This document shows positions 7,455 through 16,506 of a DNA stretch of 64,000 nt, in pieces. Position 1 is the stretch's first letter. Every line of letters starts with the position of its first letter. Source of the stretch: Nocardia brevicatena NBRC 12119 (GTDB taxonomy: Bacteria > Actinomycetota > Actinomycetes > Mycobacteriales > Mycobacteriaceae); contig NZ_BAFU01000044.1 of the NCBI RefSeq assembly GCF_000308495.1, positions 62,001 to 126,000 on the forward strand, read 5' to 3'. The position numbers were made by a program, and so were the translations under genes. Below the pieces are notes generated by a model that ran no database searches, was not told where the DNA came from, and was given only the letters and a program-made list of their open reading frames with translations.

Positions 7455-8810
7455 TCAGGTGAGATAGCGGTAGGCGGACGAGCCCGGTTCGAGCCGTTCG
7501 CACTGGACGGGAGAGGCGGCGATCCGCGCGAGCAGCGGGTCGAGTCCCTCCTGGGAGCCGAGTTCGATACCCACCAGGGCGGCGCCGGTTTCCCGGTTGT
7601 TGCGTTTGACGTACTCGAACAGGGTGATGTCGTCCTCGGGGCCCAGCACCTCGTCCAGGAAGCGGCGCAGCGCGCCCGGCTCCTGCGGGAAATCCACCAG
7701 GAAGTAGTGTTTGAGCCCCTGATAGACAAGGGAACGCTCGATCACCTCGCTGTAACGGGAGACATCGTTGTTGCCGCCGGAGACCAGGCACACCACTGTC
7801 GAAGAGGGGGCGAGATCGATTGCGGTGAGCGCCGCGACCGACAGTGCCCCGGCGGGTTCGGCGATGATGCCCTCGTTCTGGTACAGGTCCAGCATGGCGG
7901 TGCAGACCGCGCCCTCGTCCACCTGCATCATCCGGAACGTGCCCGCGCCGGGCGGGGGTTCGGTGGCGGTGAGCAGCGGCAGCGAGGCATGCGAGACCAC
8001 CCGGCCACCGAATCCGGACACCGCCGCGTACGGCACCGAGCCGACCCGGCGCACGGCGGCACCGTCGACGAACGGGTCGATCTCCGGCAGAGTCACCGGG
8101 CCGCCCGCGATCAGGGCCGCGGTCATCGAGGCCGCCCCCGCGGGCTCGACACCGAGGATGCCCGTGGCGGGAGAACGTTCCCGCAGATAGGTGCCAATTC
8201 CGGCAAGGCAACCCCCGCCACCCACCGGAACCACCACCAGATCGGGCGGGGTGCTCATCTGGACCAGGATCTCGGCGGCGATGGTGCCCTGGCCGGCCGC
8301 GGTGCGGGTGTCGTCGAACGGAGGAACCATGGTGGCGCCGGTGCGCTGGACATCGTCCTGGGCGGTCGCCGCCGCGGCGTCATAGGTTTCGCCGACGGCG
8401 ATGAGCTGTACGTATTCCCCGCCGTGCGCCCGGATTCGGTCGCGCTTCTGTTTGGGGGTGGTGGTCGGCACATAGATACGGCCGGTTATGCCCATGGCCC
8501 GGCAGGCGAAGGCGACGCCCTGGGCGTGGTTGCCCGCGCTGGCGGCGACCACGCCCGCCGCGCGTTCGCGTTCGTCGAGCTGCACCACCAGGTTGTAGGC
8601 GCCGCGCAGCTTGTAGGAGCGCACCACGGACAGGTCTTCGCGCTTCAGATACACCTGCGCGCCGGTGATCTCGGATAGCCGCGGACAGGGCTGTAGCGGC
8701 GTCGCCTCGATAATGTCGGCGAGGCGCTTGGCGGCGGCGTCGATCTCGTCCGCGTTCAGTACGGGACGGGTCAGTGACATGTCTTCGAGCACATCAAGGG
8801 GATCGGCCAC
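7455..8810 (-). CDS. ilvA: Threonine ammonia-lyase (threonine deaminase)
   Basis: Deaminates threonine to 2-oxobutanoate, the first step towards isoleucine. The PLP lysine lies in SYKLRGAYN near residue 65, the phosphate-binding glycine loop is VPVGGGGCLAGIG, and SAGNHAQGVAF is the typical substrate/cofactor loop. After the catalytic core (~residues 15-345) comes one ACT-like region (YFLVDFPQEPGALRRFL to the end), the short regulatory form seen in actinobacteria, which allows isoleucine control. 451 residues from the GTG at 8810; the ATG at 8780 gives a start closer to mycobacterial IlvA and may be the real one. It is not in an operon with other branched-chain genes. Confidence 0.95.
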   Translation of the reverse strand: MADPLDVLEDMSLTRPVLNADEIDAAAKRLADIIEATPLQPCPRLSEITGAQVYLKREDLSVVRSYKLRGAYNLVVQLDERERAAGVVAASAGNHAQGVAFACRAMGITGRIYVPTTTPKQKRDRIRAHGGEYVQLIAVGETYDAAAATAQDDVQRTGATMVPPFDDTRTAAGQGTIAAEILVQMSTPPDLVVVPVGGGGCLAGIGTYLRERSPATGILGVEPAGAASMTAALIAGGPVTLPEIDPFVDGAAVRRVGSVPYAAVSGFGGRVVSHASLPLLTATEPPPGAGTFRMMQVDEGAVCTAMLDLYQNEGIIAEPAGALSVAALTAIDLAPSSTVVCLVSGGNNDVSRYSEVIERSLVYQGLKHYFLVDFPQEPGALRRFLDEVLGPEDDITLFEYVKRNNRETGAALVGIELGSQEGLDPLLARIAASPVQCERLEPGSSAYRYLT

Positions 8811-9236
8811 CCGACCATGCTGCCACCTGCCATATCACGTTGATGCAGTGGGGCCGGCCCTGCGAACAGCCCACCTCCGACCGGGTGGTCTGCGGTCCGC
8901 CGCAATCCACCACGCCGGGAACGGCCCGGTGCCGACGGGCCGGTGGAGAGACGGCCCGAAGTCCATGAGCGCTTCGCCGTCCCGGTGGGTAGCGCCCCGG
9001 ACACCGTGGGGGTCGCCCGGTCCGGGGCAGCTTCGTGCAGAGAAGGGAGGCCCGGACCATACGGTCCCGACCGGCCCGCGCGTACCGATGATCGGACAAC
9101 GCCCGGGGCTCATGCCGGGCCTGAAGCGGCCGGGACGGCCCCGCACGGTCGGCTTGCCCGGACTCGAGGCGACAACCCGGGGTGACGAGGGCCGAGACCC
9201 GTGCGGGCGATGTCGCGGTCGGCCGACGCGAAGCGC
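8811..9236. other. Intergenic stretch, no gene recognised
   Basis: About 425 bases upstream of ilvA. Several long open frames exist on both strands, but none has a ribosome binding site or a recognisable product, and the amino-acid composition (very rich in G, P and R) is that of GC-rich non-coding DNA. It probably holds the ilvA promoter. Confidence 0.45.
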
Positions 9237-9674
9237 TCAATCCTGGGGCGTCAGAACGAAGACCGGGATCTGCCGGTCGGTCTTCTTCTGGTAGTCGGCG
9301 TACGGCGGGTAGGCGGCGACCGCCCGCTCCCACCACGCGGCCTTCTCCTCGCCGAAGACCTCGCGTGCGATGTAGTCCTTCTGCGCTGTCCCGTCGCGCA
9401 GTTCCACATGCGGTTCGGCGATCACGTTGTAGTACCAGACCGGATGTTTGGGTGCGCCGCCCAGCGAGGCGACCACCGCGTATTCGCCGTTGTGCTCCAC
9501 CCGCATGAGTGGGGTCTTGCGCAATTTACCGGTCCTGTTGCCCTTGGTGGTGAGAACCACCACGGGCATGCCCTGCAGGGTCGTGCCCTCGGTACCGCCG
9601 GAGATCTCATACTTTTCGGCCTGTTCGCGGGCCCAGTCGGACGGGCTGGGTGCGTATTCTCCTGAAAGTGGCAT
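9237..9674 (-). CDS. Nitroreductase-family deazaflavin (F420)-dependent oxidoreductase
   Basis: 145 residues of the split-barrel family named for mycobacterial Ddn. Diagnostic are [49 protein letters not shown] and the ending PVFVLTPQD. Such proteins use reduced coenzyme F420 to reduce quinones or nitro compounds, and many are membrane associated. The ATG at 9672-9674 precedes [14 protein letters not shown], the usual start of the family. The frame stays open upstream, but that extension has no family resemblance. The gene stands alone, convergent with nothing, and is divergent from a small membrane protein about 110 bases away. The true substrate is unknown. Confidence 0.9.
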   Translation of the reverse strand: MPLSGEYAPSPSDWAREQAEKYEISGGTEGTTLQGMPVVVLTTKGNRTGKLRKTPLMRVEHNGEYAVVASLGGAPKHPVWYYNVIAEPHVELRDGTAQKDYIAREVFGEEKAAWWERAVAAYPPYADYQKKTDRQIPVFVLTPQD

Positions 9675-9782
9675 GTCAGCGGCAACGTGTCGGAAGGCCG
9701 AAGTGTTCCCGCGGGCCGAGTGACGTGCCGGACGGCGGCAAGTTCGACTTCCCGAACTTCTTCGCGGGGGTATCCTGAACCG

Positions 9783-10043
9783 GTGGCAGTACTTGGTTCC
9801 GCGCAGGCCCATTCCGTCGTCTCGGCCGCGGCGGTGTCCTACGGTGCCGTCGATATCGCGGGTACACGGTGGCCGCTGTACAAGCTGGAGGCGCTGGTGA
9901 TCGCACTGCTCACCGTTCTTGTTCTGGGGCTCGTCACCGGGTCCGCGCAGACCGCGGTATTGGTGGGGACCGCGGTGGGTGTGCTGCTGTGGGCGATGGG
10001 ACACTACCGCGCTACGCACGGCAGCCCCCACCCGCGTCCGTGA
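9783..10043 (+). CDS. Small two-helix membrane protein of unknown function
   Basis: 86 residues from a GTG with GGGGG 10 bases upstream. Two hydrophobic segments are clear: [18 protein letters not shown] near residues 36-53, and [17 protein letters not shown] near 57-73, with short hydrophilic ends. The tail [13 protein letters not shown] would face the cytosol. I recognise no family. It is divergent from the deazaflavin-dependent reductase, and a short hairpin follows the stop codon. Confidence 0.7.
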   Translation: MAVLGSAQAHSVVSAAAVSYGAVDIAGTRWPLYKLEALVIALLTVLVLGLVTGSAQTAVLVGTAVGVLLWAMGHYRATHGSPHPRP

Positions 10044-10090
10044 CCAAGTGCGGGTCGAACGTCCGCGGTTAGTACCGAATTTCCCGGGTT

Positions 10091-10108
10091 CGAGTAGCGC
10101 ACTACTCG
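10091..10108. terminator. Short hairpin after the small membrane protein gene
   Basis: CGAGTAG-CGCA-CTACTCG, a perfect 7-base stem about 48 bases after the stop at 10043. No T-run follows. It could instead be an operator before the DUF2235 relic. Confidence 0.35.
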
Positions 10109-10142
10109 GGAGTCGGCCGTCCGATAGCGGGAAGATCGACGG

Positions 10143-10430
10143 ATGAAGCGTCTCGTAGTGTGCTGCAACGGAACGTGGAAGGCGGAATCCAGCAGGACGG
10201 TCTCCACTATCGGCGAGATCGCCCAGACCGTCCGCTATCGGCGACCACGCCGAACGGAGAACCGGTCCAGCAGTGGGTGACCTGTGTGTCCGGGCCCGGC
10301 ACCCAGGGCTTTCCGGCCGACCGCCGCATAGGCGGTGCGTTCGGAACGGGTGGTCGCTCTCCCGGCCGGCGGTGCCTCGAACGATCCCGCGGACTCGCGC
10401 GGACCCGGAGCACCCGGCCGGCTCGTCGAC
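10143..10430 (+). pseudogene. Relic of a DUF2235 (alpha/beta-hydrolase, Tle1-like) gene
   Basis: The start [20 protein letters not shown] is the N-terminal signature of DUF2235 proteins, which carry a phospholipase-like hydrolase domain. After ~40 codons the frame fails, and a second frame carries [20 protein letters not shown] and [11 protein letters not shown], matching the next conserved block. The nucleophile region and everything beyond are absent, and the sequence runs into the 3' end of treY. A frameshift plus a large deletion therefore leaves about 90 of the usual 350-400 residues. The remaining piece cannot be functional. Confidence 0.65.
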
Positions 10431-10446
10431 CGGGCATGATCTTCGC

Positions 10447-12900
10447 TCAGCGCACCAGCAGCGCCACCGGCAGCCGGGCGAACAGTTTCTCCATCCGGGC
10501 CCGGCCCTGGAAGGTGTGTCCGGTCAGCCGGTCGGTCCAGCTGCCGCCGGGCAGTTCGAGGAAGGTGTCGCCCCATCCGGTTTCGGCCAGGGCGACGCTG
10601 AGCCGCGTGGCGGCGACGATGACCTCCGGCTCCGACCCGAACCGGCCGCGGACGTAGGCGACCAGTTTGTCCTCCTGCTCACCGTAGGCGAACAGGGGTG
10701 TGTAGGTGCCGCCGACGAAACAGTCCGGTTTCTCCCGGCGCAACCACAACGCGTAGGCGACGATCCACATTTTCGCCGCCCCCGTGACATCCGGTTCCGG
10801 GGTACTGGTCAGCGAATGCAGCATCGCGGCACGCGCGCCGAAGTCCACCGGTCGTCGATTGTCCGGATCGACCAGCGAGTCCTCCCACAGCTCGCAGCCC
10901 TGGTAGATATCGGGGATACCGGGGGCGCACAGCTGTAGCAGTTTCTGCGCCAGCGAATCCGACCACGCGTGCGGTGCCAGGTCGTGTGCCAGATCGCCGA
11001 GTTGTCCGCCGACCGGTCCGTCGATCACCGTGTCCAGCCAGGTGTGCACCGCGGACTCGAACTCGGTATCGGGGTCCTCCCAGGAGGTGTGTTCGCCGGC
11101 TTCGCGCATCGCCTTCTCGGCGAATCGGTGTAATCGCTCGCGCAGGCCCGGCACCGAAGAGGCGGGTCTGCCGTCGGCGGGCCAGATGCCGAACATGTTC
11201 TGCAGCAGGAACAGCGCCGTCGCGCCGTCCGGTGGCGGGACCGCCTCCAGCCAGGACGTCACCAGCCGGGCCCAGGTTCGCGATACCTGAGAGAGCACCC
11301 CGATCCGGGCACGCACATCCTCGCCGCGTTTGGTGTCGTGGGTGGACAGCGTGGTCATGGAGGCGGGCCAGCGGGCAGCGCGGCCGATATTGGCCAGGTG
11401 GAATTCGTTGACCGAATGGCCGAATCGAGCCGGGTTGCCGCCCACGTCCTGCAGCGATACCAGCCGCACCGCCCGGTAGAACATGATGTCCTCCACCGCT
11501 TTCGCGGTGACCGCCCCGCTCACCTGGGAGAACCGGGTCGTCGCGGGGCCGCCCGCGGCCAGCGCCCGCACCAACACCGACAGCGGGACCCGGAGTTCGC
11601 TGTTGCGCCGCTGCACATCGGCCATCACGGCGCCGATCATCCCGGCCAGCGGCGTGTAGTCGGAGCGGTACACCGGCATGAAGGCCAGCACCTCGATGGT
11701 GGCGTTTGTCAGGGCCATGGTGTCGAAATCCTCGGCGTCCGCGTCCTGTTTGATCGCCGTGACCAGGCGGCGGACCTCCGGTGCGAGAACGCTTTCGGCG
11801 ACCGCGCGTTTGATGCGGTGTTGTTTCTCGCCGATCCAGACGCGGTCGCTGCCGTGGCCGGCGACGGCACGCGACAGTTCGGTGAGCGGTCTCTCGCCGG
11901 CCGGGTCGATCAGCACTCCGCCGAAATCGGCGAGTGCCTCGTAGCCGGTGGTGCCGTCGATCGGGAGGGTGGGGTCCAAGGGCTCTCGGTTGGACAGGAT
12001 CTTCTCCACCAGCAGCAGTCGGTGCGGACCGATGACCCGGCGCAGCCGTGCCAGATAGGACGCCGGATCGGCGAGGCCGTCGGGATGGTCCACCCGGACG
12101 CCATCGATCAGGTCGTGATCGCACCAGGCCACGAGTTCCCGGTGGGTGAGGTCGAAGACCTCGGCTTCTTCCTGACGCAGCGCGGCCAGGGTGTTCACCG
12201 CGAGGTAGCGGCGGTAGCCGCACACCCCGGACTTCCAGCTCACCAGCCGATAGTGCTGTTTGTCGTGGATGCGCAGGGCGTTGTCGCCGTCGGTGCCGGG
12301 GGCGATGGGGAACCGCATATCGTGCAGGGCCAGCATGGGTTCGGGGCCGGTGCGGTCGACGGTGAGCGCGGCGGGGTCGTTCTCGCTCTGCAGCACCGGC
12401 AGTGCCAGCCGCCCGCCCGCCCCGTTACCGGGGCTCCAGTCGATATCGAAATAGTGGGCGAACGCCGAGCGGCGGCCGTTGCGCAGTACCTCCCACCACC
12501 ACCGGTTGTGCTGCGGGTCGCCGACGCCGACATGGTTGGGCACCAGGTCGATGATCAGGCCCATACCGCGGCCGCGTACCTCGTCGGAGAGGGCCTTCAG
12601 CCCGCCCGGTCCGCCCAGCGCCGCGGAAACGGTGGTGGGGTCGGTGACGTCGTAGCCGTGCGTGGAACCGGGCAGGGCGGTCATCACCGGCGAGAGGTAC
12701 AGATGCGAGACGCCCAGTTGCTGCAGGTATTCGGCGATGGCGGCGGCACCCGCGAAGGTCAGTACATCGGGACGCAGTTGCAGGCGGTAGGTGCTGCGCA
12801 CCGGGGTGTGCCGGACACGACGTCGGGTGGGCACGGTCGGCGGGGCTTCGAACATGCGGTTCTCGGGAATTGGCTCGGTCTTGCGGGGCAGCTCGGTCAT
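10447..12900 (-). CDS. treY: Malto-oligosyltrehalose synthase (TreY)
   Basis: An intramolecular transglucosylase of family GH13. It turns the reducing-end alpha-1,4 bond of maltodextrins into an alpha,alpha-1,1 bond, giving maltooligosyl-trehalose, which TreZ then cleaves to trehalose. 817 residues, normal for the family. Seen are STYRLQL at the start of the barrel, [16 protein letters not shown], the metal/substrate block [11 protein letters not shown], the nucleophile region [14 protein letters not shown], the acid/base region LLVEKILS and [14 protein letters not shown]. The ATG at 12900 is followed by a ~35-residue arginine- and proline-rich leader before the barrel. TreX and TreZ, usually adjacent, are not in this window. 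Confidence 0.96.
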   Translation of the reverse strand: MTELPRKTEPIPENRMFEAPPTVPTRRRVRHTPVRSTYRLQLRPDVLTFAGAAAIAEYLQQLGVSHLYLSPVMTALPGSTHGYDVTDPTTVSAALGGPGGLKALSDEVRGRGMGLIIDLVPNHVGVGDPQHNRWWWEVLRNGRRSAFAHYFDIDWSPGNGAGGRLALPVLQSENDPAALTVDRTGPEPMLALHDMRFPIAPGTDGDNALRIHDKQHYRLVSWKSGVCGYRRYLAVNTLAALRQEEAEVFDLTHRELVAWCDHDLIDGVRVDHPDGLADPASYLARLRRVIGPHRLLLVEKILSNREPLDPTLPIDGTTGYEALADFGGVLIDPAGERPLTELSRAVAGHGSDRVWIGEKQHRIKRAVAESVLAPEVRRLVTAIKQDADAEDFDTMALTNATIEVLAFMPVYRSDYTPLAGMIGAVMADVQRRNSELRVPLSVLVRALAAGGPATTRFSQVSGAVTAKAVEDIMFYRAVRLVSLQDVGGNPARFGHSVNEFHLANIGRAARWPASMTTLSTHDTKRGEDVRARIGVLSQVSRTWARLVTSWLEAVPPPDGATALFLLQNMFGIWPADGRPASSVPGLRERLHRFAEKAMREAGEHTSWEDPDTEFESAVHTWLDTVIDGPVGGQLGDLAHDLAPHAWSDSLAQKLLQLCAPGIPDIYQGCELWEDSLVDPDNRRPVDFGARAAMLHSLTSTPEPDVTGAAKMWIVAYALWLRREKPDCFVGGTYTPLFAYGEQEDKLVAYVRGRFGSEPEVIVAATRLSVALAETGWGDTFLELPGGSWTDRLTGHTFQGRARMEKLFARLPVALLVR

Positions 12901-13014
12901 GTGAACGGCGCGTCATCCGGAGCGGTGGATGACGAGCCGCGGCAAATCGAGCGCACACATGACATCGACAGTAGCGCCAATGACCGCGGAACCGGTCGGG
13001 TGGTGGTCTTTTGG

Positions 13015-13563
13015 TCAGAGTCCCGCAGAGGGATTCCCAATCCATCGGCGCTCGTAACCGATTCTTCTGGCGAGCCCGGCCAGGGGGCCGAGAACCGCCC
13101 GTTGCAGCCATGCCGGGACACCGGCGAGGTAACCGTCCTGCTGTTCCCACAGCAACGCCAGTGCCAACGGGTCGCGCGGGATACCGGAGCGGGTGGTTTT
13201 GCCGGCGTTGTCGAGCGCGCACCACAGTTCGAACATGCGCCGATGCCGCAGTGGGGGGCGGATCTCGTGCTCGAGCACGGTATCGGGTTCGTCGCTCCAG
13301 AATTCGTGCACCGCGCGCGCGGGCGCCGTCACGGTGTCGCCGGGGCGGACATGGACGGTGCGGCCGTCGATGCGAAAGCGCAGGGCGCCTCGGTGGACGG
13401 TCCACTGTTCGGTGAGTACCGGGTGCCAGTGCGGTCCGGCCTGGCGGTCGGGGTTCGGCAGTTCGTGGCGCAGGCGCAGGTATGGGCCCTGCTCGTCGAT
13501 GCCCTCGGTGAGCAGCGTGACACGGTGTCCGCTCCGGAAGGTGAGTGTGCCGCCGGCTTCCAT
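13015..13563 (-). CDS. Cupin-domain protein
   Basis: 182 residues. The first ~110 form a single cupin barrel: GPHWHPVLTEQWTVHRGALRFRIDG (histidines and glutamate of metal motif 1), then VRPGDTVTAPARAVHEFW (motif 2). The remaining ~70 residues are helical (MFELWCALDNAGKTT; DPLALALLWEQQ) and match the extended cupins often found beside regulators in Nocardia. The ATG at 13561-13563 lacks a clear ribosome binding site and sits 30 bases from the divergent MarR start, so its transcript is probably short-leadered or leaderless. An enzyme or ligand-binding role under control of the adjacent MarR is likely, but no substrate can be named. Confidence 0.82.
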   Translation of the reverse strand: MEAGGTLTFRSGHRVTLLTEGIDEQGPYLRLRHELPNPDRQAGPHWHPVLTEQWTVHRGALRFRIDGRTVHVRPGDTVTAPARAVHEFWSDEPDTVLEHEIRPPLRHRRMFELWCALDNAGKTTRSGIPRDPLALALLWEQQDGYLAGVPAWLQRAVLGPLAGLARRIGYERRWIGNPSAGL

Positions 13564-13592
13564 ACGAACATTAGAAAGGTAAGCTTCATAAT

Positions 13593-14090
13593 ATGTCAAC
13601 TCCCGAAGGGCCTTCGCTGCTGAAACTGCTCGTCCGGGCCGCCCGCGCCTTCGAGGACGAACTGAACCGGGAACTGCGCGCCCGGCTGGGTGACGGGCTG
13701 CGGCCCGCGCACTACGCGGTCTTTCGGTACCTCGATCCCGCGGGATCGCGGGTAGGGGCGTTGGCCGAGGCGGCGGGAATGACACAGCAGTCGATGGGGG
13801 AGTTGATCGGACAGCTGGAGCGGGTCGGGCTGGTGCGGCGGCAGGTGGACCCCGCCGACCGTCGTGCTCGGTTGGTGGTGTGCACCGACGCCGGAGCCGC
13901 CGCGCTGCGCATCGCCGGCACGCGGATCGTTCGGATCGAGGGGGTGCTGCGCGCCGACCTGGGCGCCGAGGGATTCGACGAGTTGCGGAACCGACTGGCC
14001 CGGGTGATCGATGTCCTGGCGGGGATGCCCGCGGCGGTGTCGGATGGCGGTCCCCGCCCCCTGGATGCGAACACCCCGGGCGATTGCTAA
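13593..14090 (+). CDS. MarR-family regulator (divergent from a cupin gene)
   Basis: 165 residues. The winged helix is clear: LRPAHYAVFRYLDPAGSRVGALAEAAGMTQQSMGELIGQLERVGLV, with the wing in RRQVDPADRRARLVVCTDAG. Amphipathic helices at both ends would form the dimer. MarR proteins usually repress a divergent gene and release it on binding a small phenolic or lipophilic ligand. The only 29 bases between this gene and the cupin gene must carry both promoters and the operator. The stop codon lies 3 bases before the BioQ operator of bioA. Confidence 0.9.
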   Translation: MSTPEGPSLLKLLVRAARAFEDELNRELRARLGDGLRPAHYAVFRYLDPAGSRVGALAEAAGMTQQSMGELIGQLERVGLVRRQVDPADRRARLVVCTDAGAAALRIAGTRIVRIEGVLRADLGAEGFDELRNRLARVIDVLAGMPAAVSDGGPRPLDANTPGDC

Positions 14091-14105
14091 CTTGAACAGC
14101 GTTCA
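14088..14105 (+). promoter_or_regulatory. BioQ operator and -10 element upstream of bioA
   Basis: TGAACAGCGTTCA at 14093-14105 is a perfect TGAAC-N3-GTTCA palindrome, the pattern described for BioQ in actinobacteria. Its first T is also the last base of a -10-like TAACTT (14088-14093), so a bound repressor would cover the transcription start. It lies 57 bases before the GTG of bioA. Confidence 0.8.
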
Positions 14106-14161
14106 GGCCGCTGCGGTGCGTGCCGTGCGGCTCTCGCCGACAGCGAAGGACCCGAGCTCTC

Positions 14162-15433
14162 GTGGCACTGACCCCCGCCGAGATCACCGCCCTCGACGCG
14201 AAATATGTTTGGCATCCCTACGGAGGCTTCCCGGCCACCACGGAACCGCTGGTGGTCGCGTCGGCCGCCGGCACCCGCCTGACCCTGGCCGACGGCCGAG
14301 AACTGGTCGACGGAATGAGCTCCTGGTGGGCGGCCGTTCACGGCTACCGGCACCCGGTCCTGGACGCGGCCCTGCGGGACCAGTCCGGGCGAATGAGCCA
14401 TGTGATGTTCGGCGGGCTCACCCACGAACCGGCCGCGCGATTGGCGGAACTGCTGGTGCGCCACACCCCGGAGGGATTGGACAAGGTGTTCCTGTGCGAC
14501 TCCGGATCGGTATCGGTCGAGGTCGCCGTGAAGATGTGCCTACAGTACTGGCGCTCGCTCGGCCGCCCCGGCAAGCGGCGCCTGCTCACGTGGCGCGGCG
14601 GCTACCACGGTGACACGTTCACTCCGATGGGCGTCTGCGACCCGGAGGGCGGGATGCACGCGCTGTGGACCGGTGTGCTGGCCGAACAGGTCTTCGTCTC
14701 CGCACCGCCGCGCGACTACCGCGACGACTACGTCCGGGAGTTGGCGGCCGCCCTGGCCGCCCACGCCGATGAGCTGGCGGCGGTGATCGTCGAGCCGGTG
14801 GTGCAAGGCGCGGGCGGGATGCGCTGGCACGATCCGCGGTATCTCACCGATCTACGACGGCTGTGCGACGCGCACGAGGTACTGCTGATCTTCGACGAGA
14901 TCGCCACCGGGTTCGGCCGTACCGGTACCTTCTTCGCCGCCGAACAGGCCGGGGTGGCTCCGGATGTCATCTGTGTCGGCAAGGCTCTGACCGGCGGATA
15001 TCTCACCCTGGCGGCCACATTGTGCACGGCGGGGATCGCCGAGACGATCAGCGCCGCACACGGCGGGCTCATGCACGGGCCCACCTTCATGGGCAATCCC
15101 CTGGCCTGCGCGGTCGCCGTCGCCTCGGTCGAACTGCTGCTGTCACACGACTGGCGCGGGGAGGTGGCGCGTATCGAGGCGGAACTGATCGAGGGCCTGG
15201 CACCGGCACGCGAACTGCCGGGCGTGGTCGATGTGCGGGTTCTCGGCGCCATCGGGGTGATCGAACTCGACCGTCCCGTGGATATGCGCGCGGCGACCGG
15301 CGCGGCGGTGGCGGCCGGTGCCTGGCTGCGCCCGTTCCGAAATCTCGTCTATGCGATGCCGCCGTTCATCAGCGGCTCGGACGATATCGCGACGATCACC
15401 ACGGCCATGGTGGCCGCCGCGGCCGCGTGCTGA
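14162..15433 (+). CDS. bioA: Adenosylmethionine-8-amino-7-oxononanoate aminotransferase
   Basis: Third step of biotin ring assembly: moves an amino group from S-adenosylmethionine to KAPA, giving DAPA. 423 residues of a class III aminotransferase. Visible are [20 protein letters not shown] (substrate tryptophans typical of BioA), [24 protein letters not shown], the aspartate in [13 protein letters not shown], the PLP lysine in [10 protein letters not shown], and [13 protein letters not shown]. The GTG at 14162 gives the standard N terminus. It is preceded by a BioQ operator, and its stop codon abuts that of a convergent cupin gene. It is separated from bioF by that cupin/MarR pair instead of forming one bioAFD operon. 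Confidence 0.96.
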   Translation: MALTPAEITALDAKYVWHPYGGFPATTEPLVVASAAGTRLTLADGRELVDGMSSWWAAVHGYRHPVLDAALRDQSGRMSHVMFGGLTHEPAARLAELLVRHTPEGLDKVFLCDSGSVSVEVAVKMCLQYWRSLGRPGKRRLLTWRGGYHGDTFTPMGVCDPEGGMHALWTGVLAEQVFVSAPPRDYRDDYVRELAAALAAHADELAAVIVEPVVQGAGGMRWHDPRYLTDLRRLCDAHEVLLIFDEIATGFGRTGTFFAAEQAGVAPDVICVGKALTGGYLTLAATLCTAGIAETISAAHGGLMHGPTFMGNPLACAVAVASVELLLSHDWRGEVARIEAELIEGLAPARELPGVVDVRVLGAIGVIELDRPVDMRAATGAAVAAGAWLRPFRNLVYAMPPFISGSDDIATITTAMVAAAAAC

Positions 15434-15808
15434 TCAGGCCATCCACGCCGGCACGATCGGATCGCCGCCGTCCGGGGTGCGCACGGCGGCACCGCCCGGG
15501 GCGGTGACGAGAGCGGTGTAACCCTGCGATCCCGCGGATATCCGCCGTGGGGTCTCGGCGGGCAGGACGACGGTATCGCCCTCGGTGGCGTCGAGGGGTG
15601 TGCCGTCCAGGTCGAAGGTCGCCTGTCCGGTGAGGATGGTCCAGATCTGCTCCGCGTCGCAGTAGTGCACGGGTCCGGAGTTTCCCGCGGCCATATCGAC
15701 CCGCCACAGGGCCAGCGACGACCCGCCCTGGGTGGGGGAGGCGAGGGTGGTCATCACGGCGTTGGGGGTTTCGGTGCGGCGGGTATCGGACTGTCGGATG
15801 ACGGGCAT
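15434..15808 (-). CDS. Small cupin protein
   Basis: 124 residues forming one cupin barrel: GPVHYCDAEQIWTILTGQATFDLDG (motif 1, with histidine and glutamine/glutamate positions), then ATEGDTVVLPAETPRRI (motif 2, where the usual metal histidine is not obvious). The ATG at 15806-15808 is preferred because AAGGAG lies 8 bases upstream, while the ATG at 15814 is too close. It is divergent from a MarR gene, with repeats between them, and its stop directly follows that of bioA on the other strand. It is probably a sensor or small-molecule enzyme controlled by that MarR. No link with biotin is shown other than position. Confidence 0.78.
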   Translation of the reverse strand: MPVIRQSDTRRTETPNAVMTTLASPTQGGSSLALWRVDMAAGNSGPVHYCDAEQIWTILTGQATFDLDGTPLDATEGDTVVLPAETPRRISAGSQGYTALVTAPGGAAVRTPDGGDPIVPAWMA

Positions 15809-15825
15809 GAGCATTGCTCCTTAGA

Positions 15826-15867
15826 ATGGACAACGATACTGTCCATATAGTCAACGAGGTTGTCCAT
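15826..15867. promoter_or_regulatory. Repeated TTGTCCAT elements between cupin and MarR genes (probable MarR operator)
   Basis: ATGGACA (15826-15832) and TGTCCAT (15840-15846) form an inverted repeat with a 7-base spacer. A further TTGTCCAT is at 15860-15867, directly before the MarR start codon. The block is AT-richer than its surroundings and would place repressor on both divergent starts. Confidence 0.6.
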
Positions 15868-15868
15868 T

Positions 15869-16378
15869 ATGTCAACGGGGTCCCGCGGCTCCGGGTATTC
15901 CGGGGAGGCCGGCGGTTATGAGATGCCGCTGCGCATGCTGCTCGGATTCCGTGCCGCCATCGACGAGGTGCATGCGGAACTGGTCGAACACGGGCACGCC
16001 GAGTTGCGGCCGATGCACGGTTTCGTCTTCCAGGCCATCGGCCGGATCGGCGGCGCGGACGGCTGTACCGCCGCCGACCTCGGTCGCGCCCTGGGAATCT
16101 CGAAACAGGCCGCGGGCAAACATGTCGAGACATTGGAGCGACTCGGATATCTGAAACCCGGACGCGACCCGGCCGATGCCCGACGCAAGGTCTATACGCT
16201 CACCGGACGGGCCCTCGACGCGCTGGACAGCTCGGCACGCGCCTTCGACCGCCTCCACCGTCGGTGGGCCGAGCTCATCGGGGCCGCCCGGTTGGCCGCG
16301 TTGGAGGCCGATCTGCGCACCCTCACGCCCGGCGAGGTGTTCCGGCTGGATACGCCCGGTTGGTTCGCCTCGTCGTGA
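15869..16378 (+). CDS. MarR-family regulator (divergent from a small cupin gene)
   Basis: 169 residues. The winged helix spans roughly residues 50-115: LRPMHGFVFQAIGRIGGADG, then TAADLGRALGISKQAAGKHVETLERLGYLKPGRDPADARRKVYTLT. Terminal helices would form the dimer. The ATG at 15869 is chosen because ACGAGG precedes it by 9 bases. It differs clearly from the MarR upstream of bioA, so the two cupin/MarR pairs are not a simple recent duplication. Autoregulation through the TTGTCCAT repeats is likely. Downstream, the bioF operator begins ~95 bases after the stop. Confidence 0.9.
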   Translation: MSTGSRGSGYSGEAGGYEMPLRMLLGFRAAIDEVHAELVEHGHAELRPMHGFVFQAIGRIGGADGCTAADLGRALGISKQAAGKHVETLERLGYLKPGRDPADARRKVYTLTGRALDALDSSARAFDRLHRRWAELIGAARLAALEADLRTLTPGEVFRLDTPGWFASS

Positions 16379-16474
16379 CCTCTCCGGGGATCCGTTCCGG
16401 GCGGCGACGACCGAATGTGTGGACGGCGTGCCGGTGCCTCCGGGGGGTGGGAACTTCCGGCCGGGGTGGGTTCC

Positions 16475-16487
16475 TGAACGGTGTTCA
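16475..16487 (+). promoter_or_regulatory. BioQ operator upstream of bioF
   Basis: TGAACGGTGTTCA, a perfect TGAAC-N3-GTTCA palindrome 19 bases before the bioF ATG. A TATGGT just after it (16490-16495) may belong to the promoter. It matches the sites before bioA and bioB. Confidence 0.8.
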
Positions 16488-16506
16488 AGTATGGTGTGCA
16501 GCTGTG

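Noticed and set aside
7194-8678. A 494-codon plus-strand frame opposite ilvA
   Set aside because: Antisense to a clear threonine deaminase; no start signal.
11338-13623. A 761-codon plus-strand frame opposite treY
   Set aside because: Mirror frame of treY codons; no recognisable domain.
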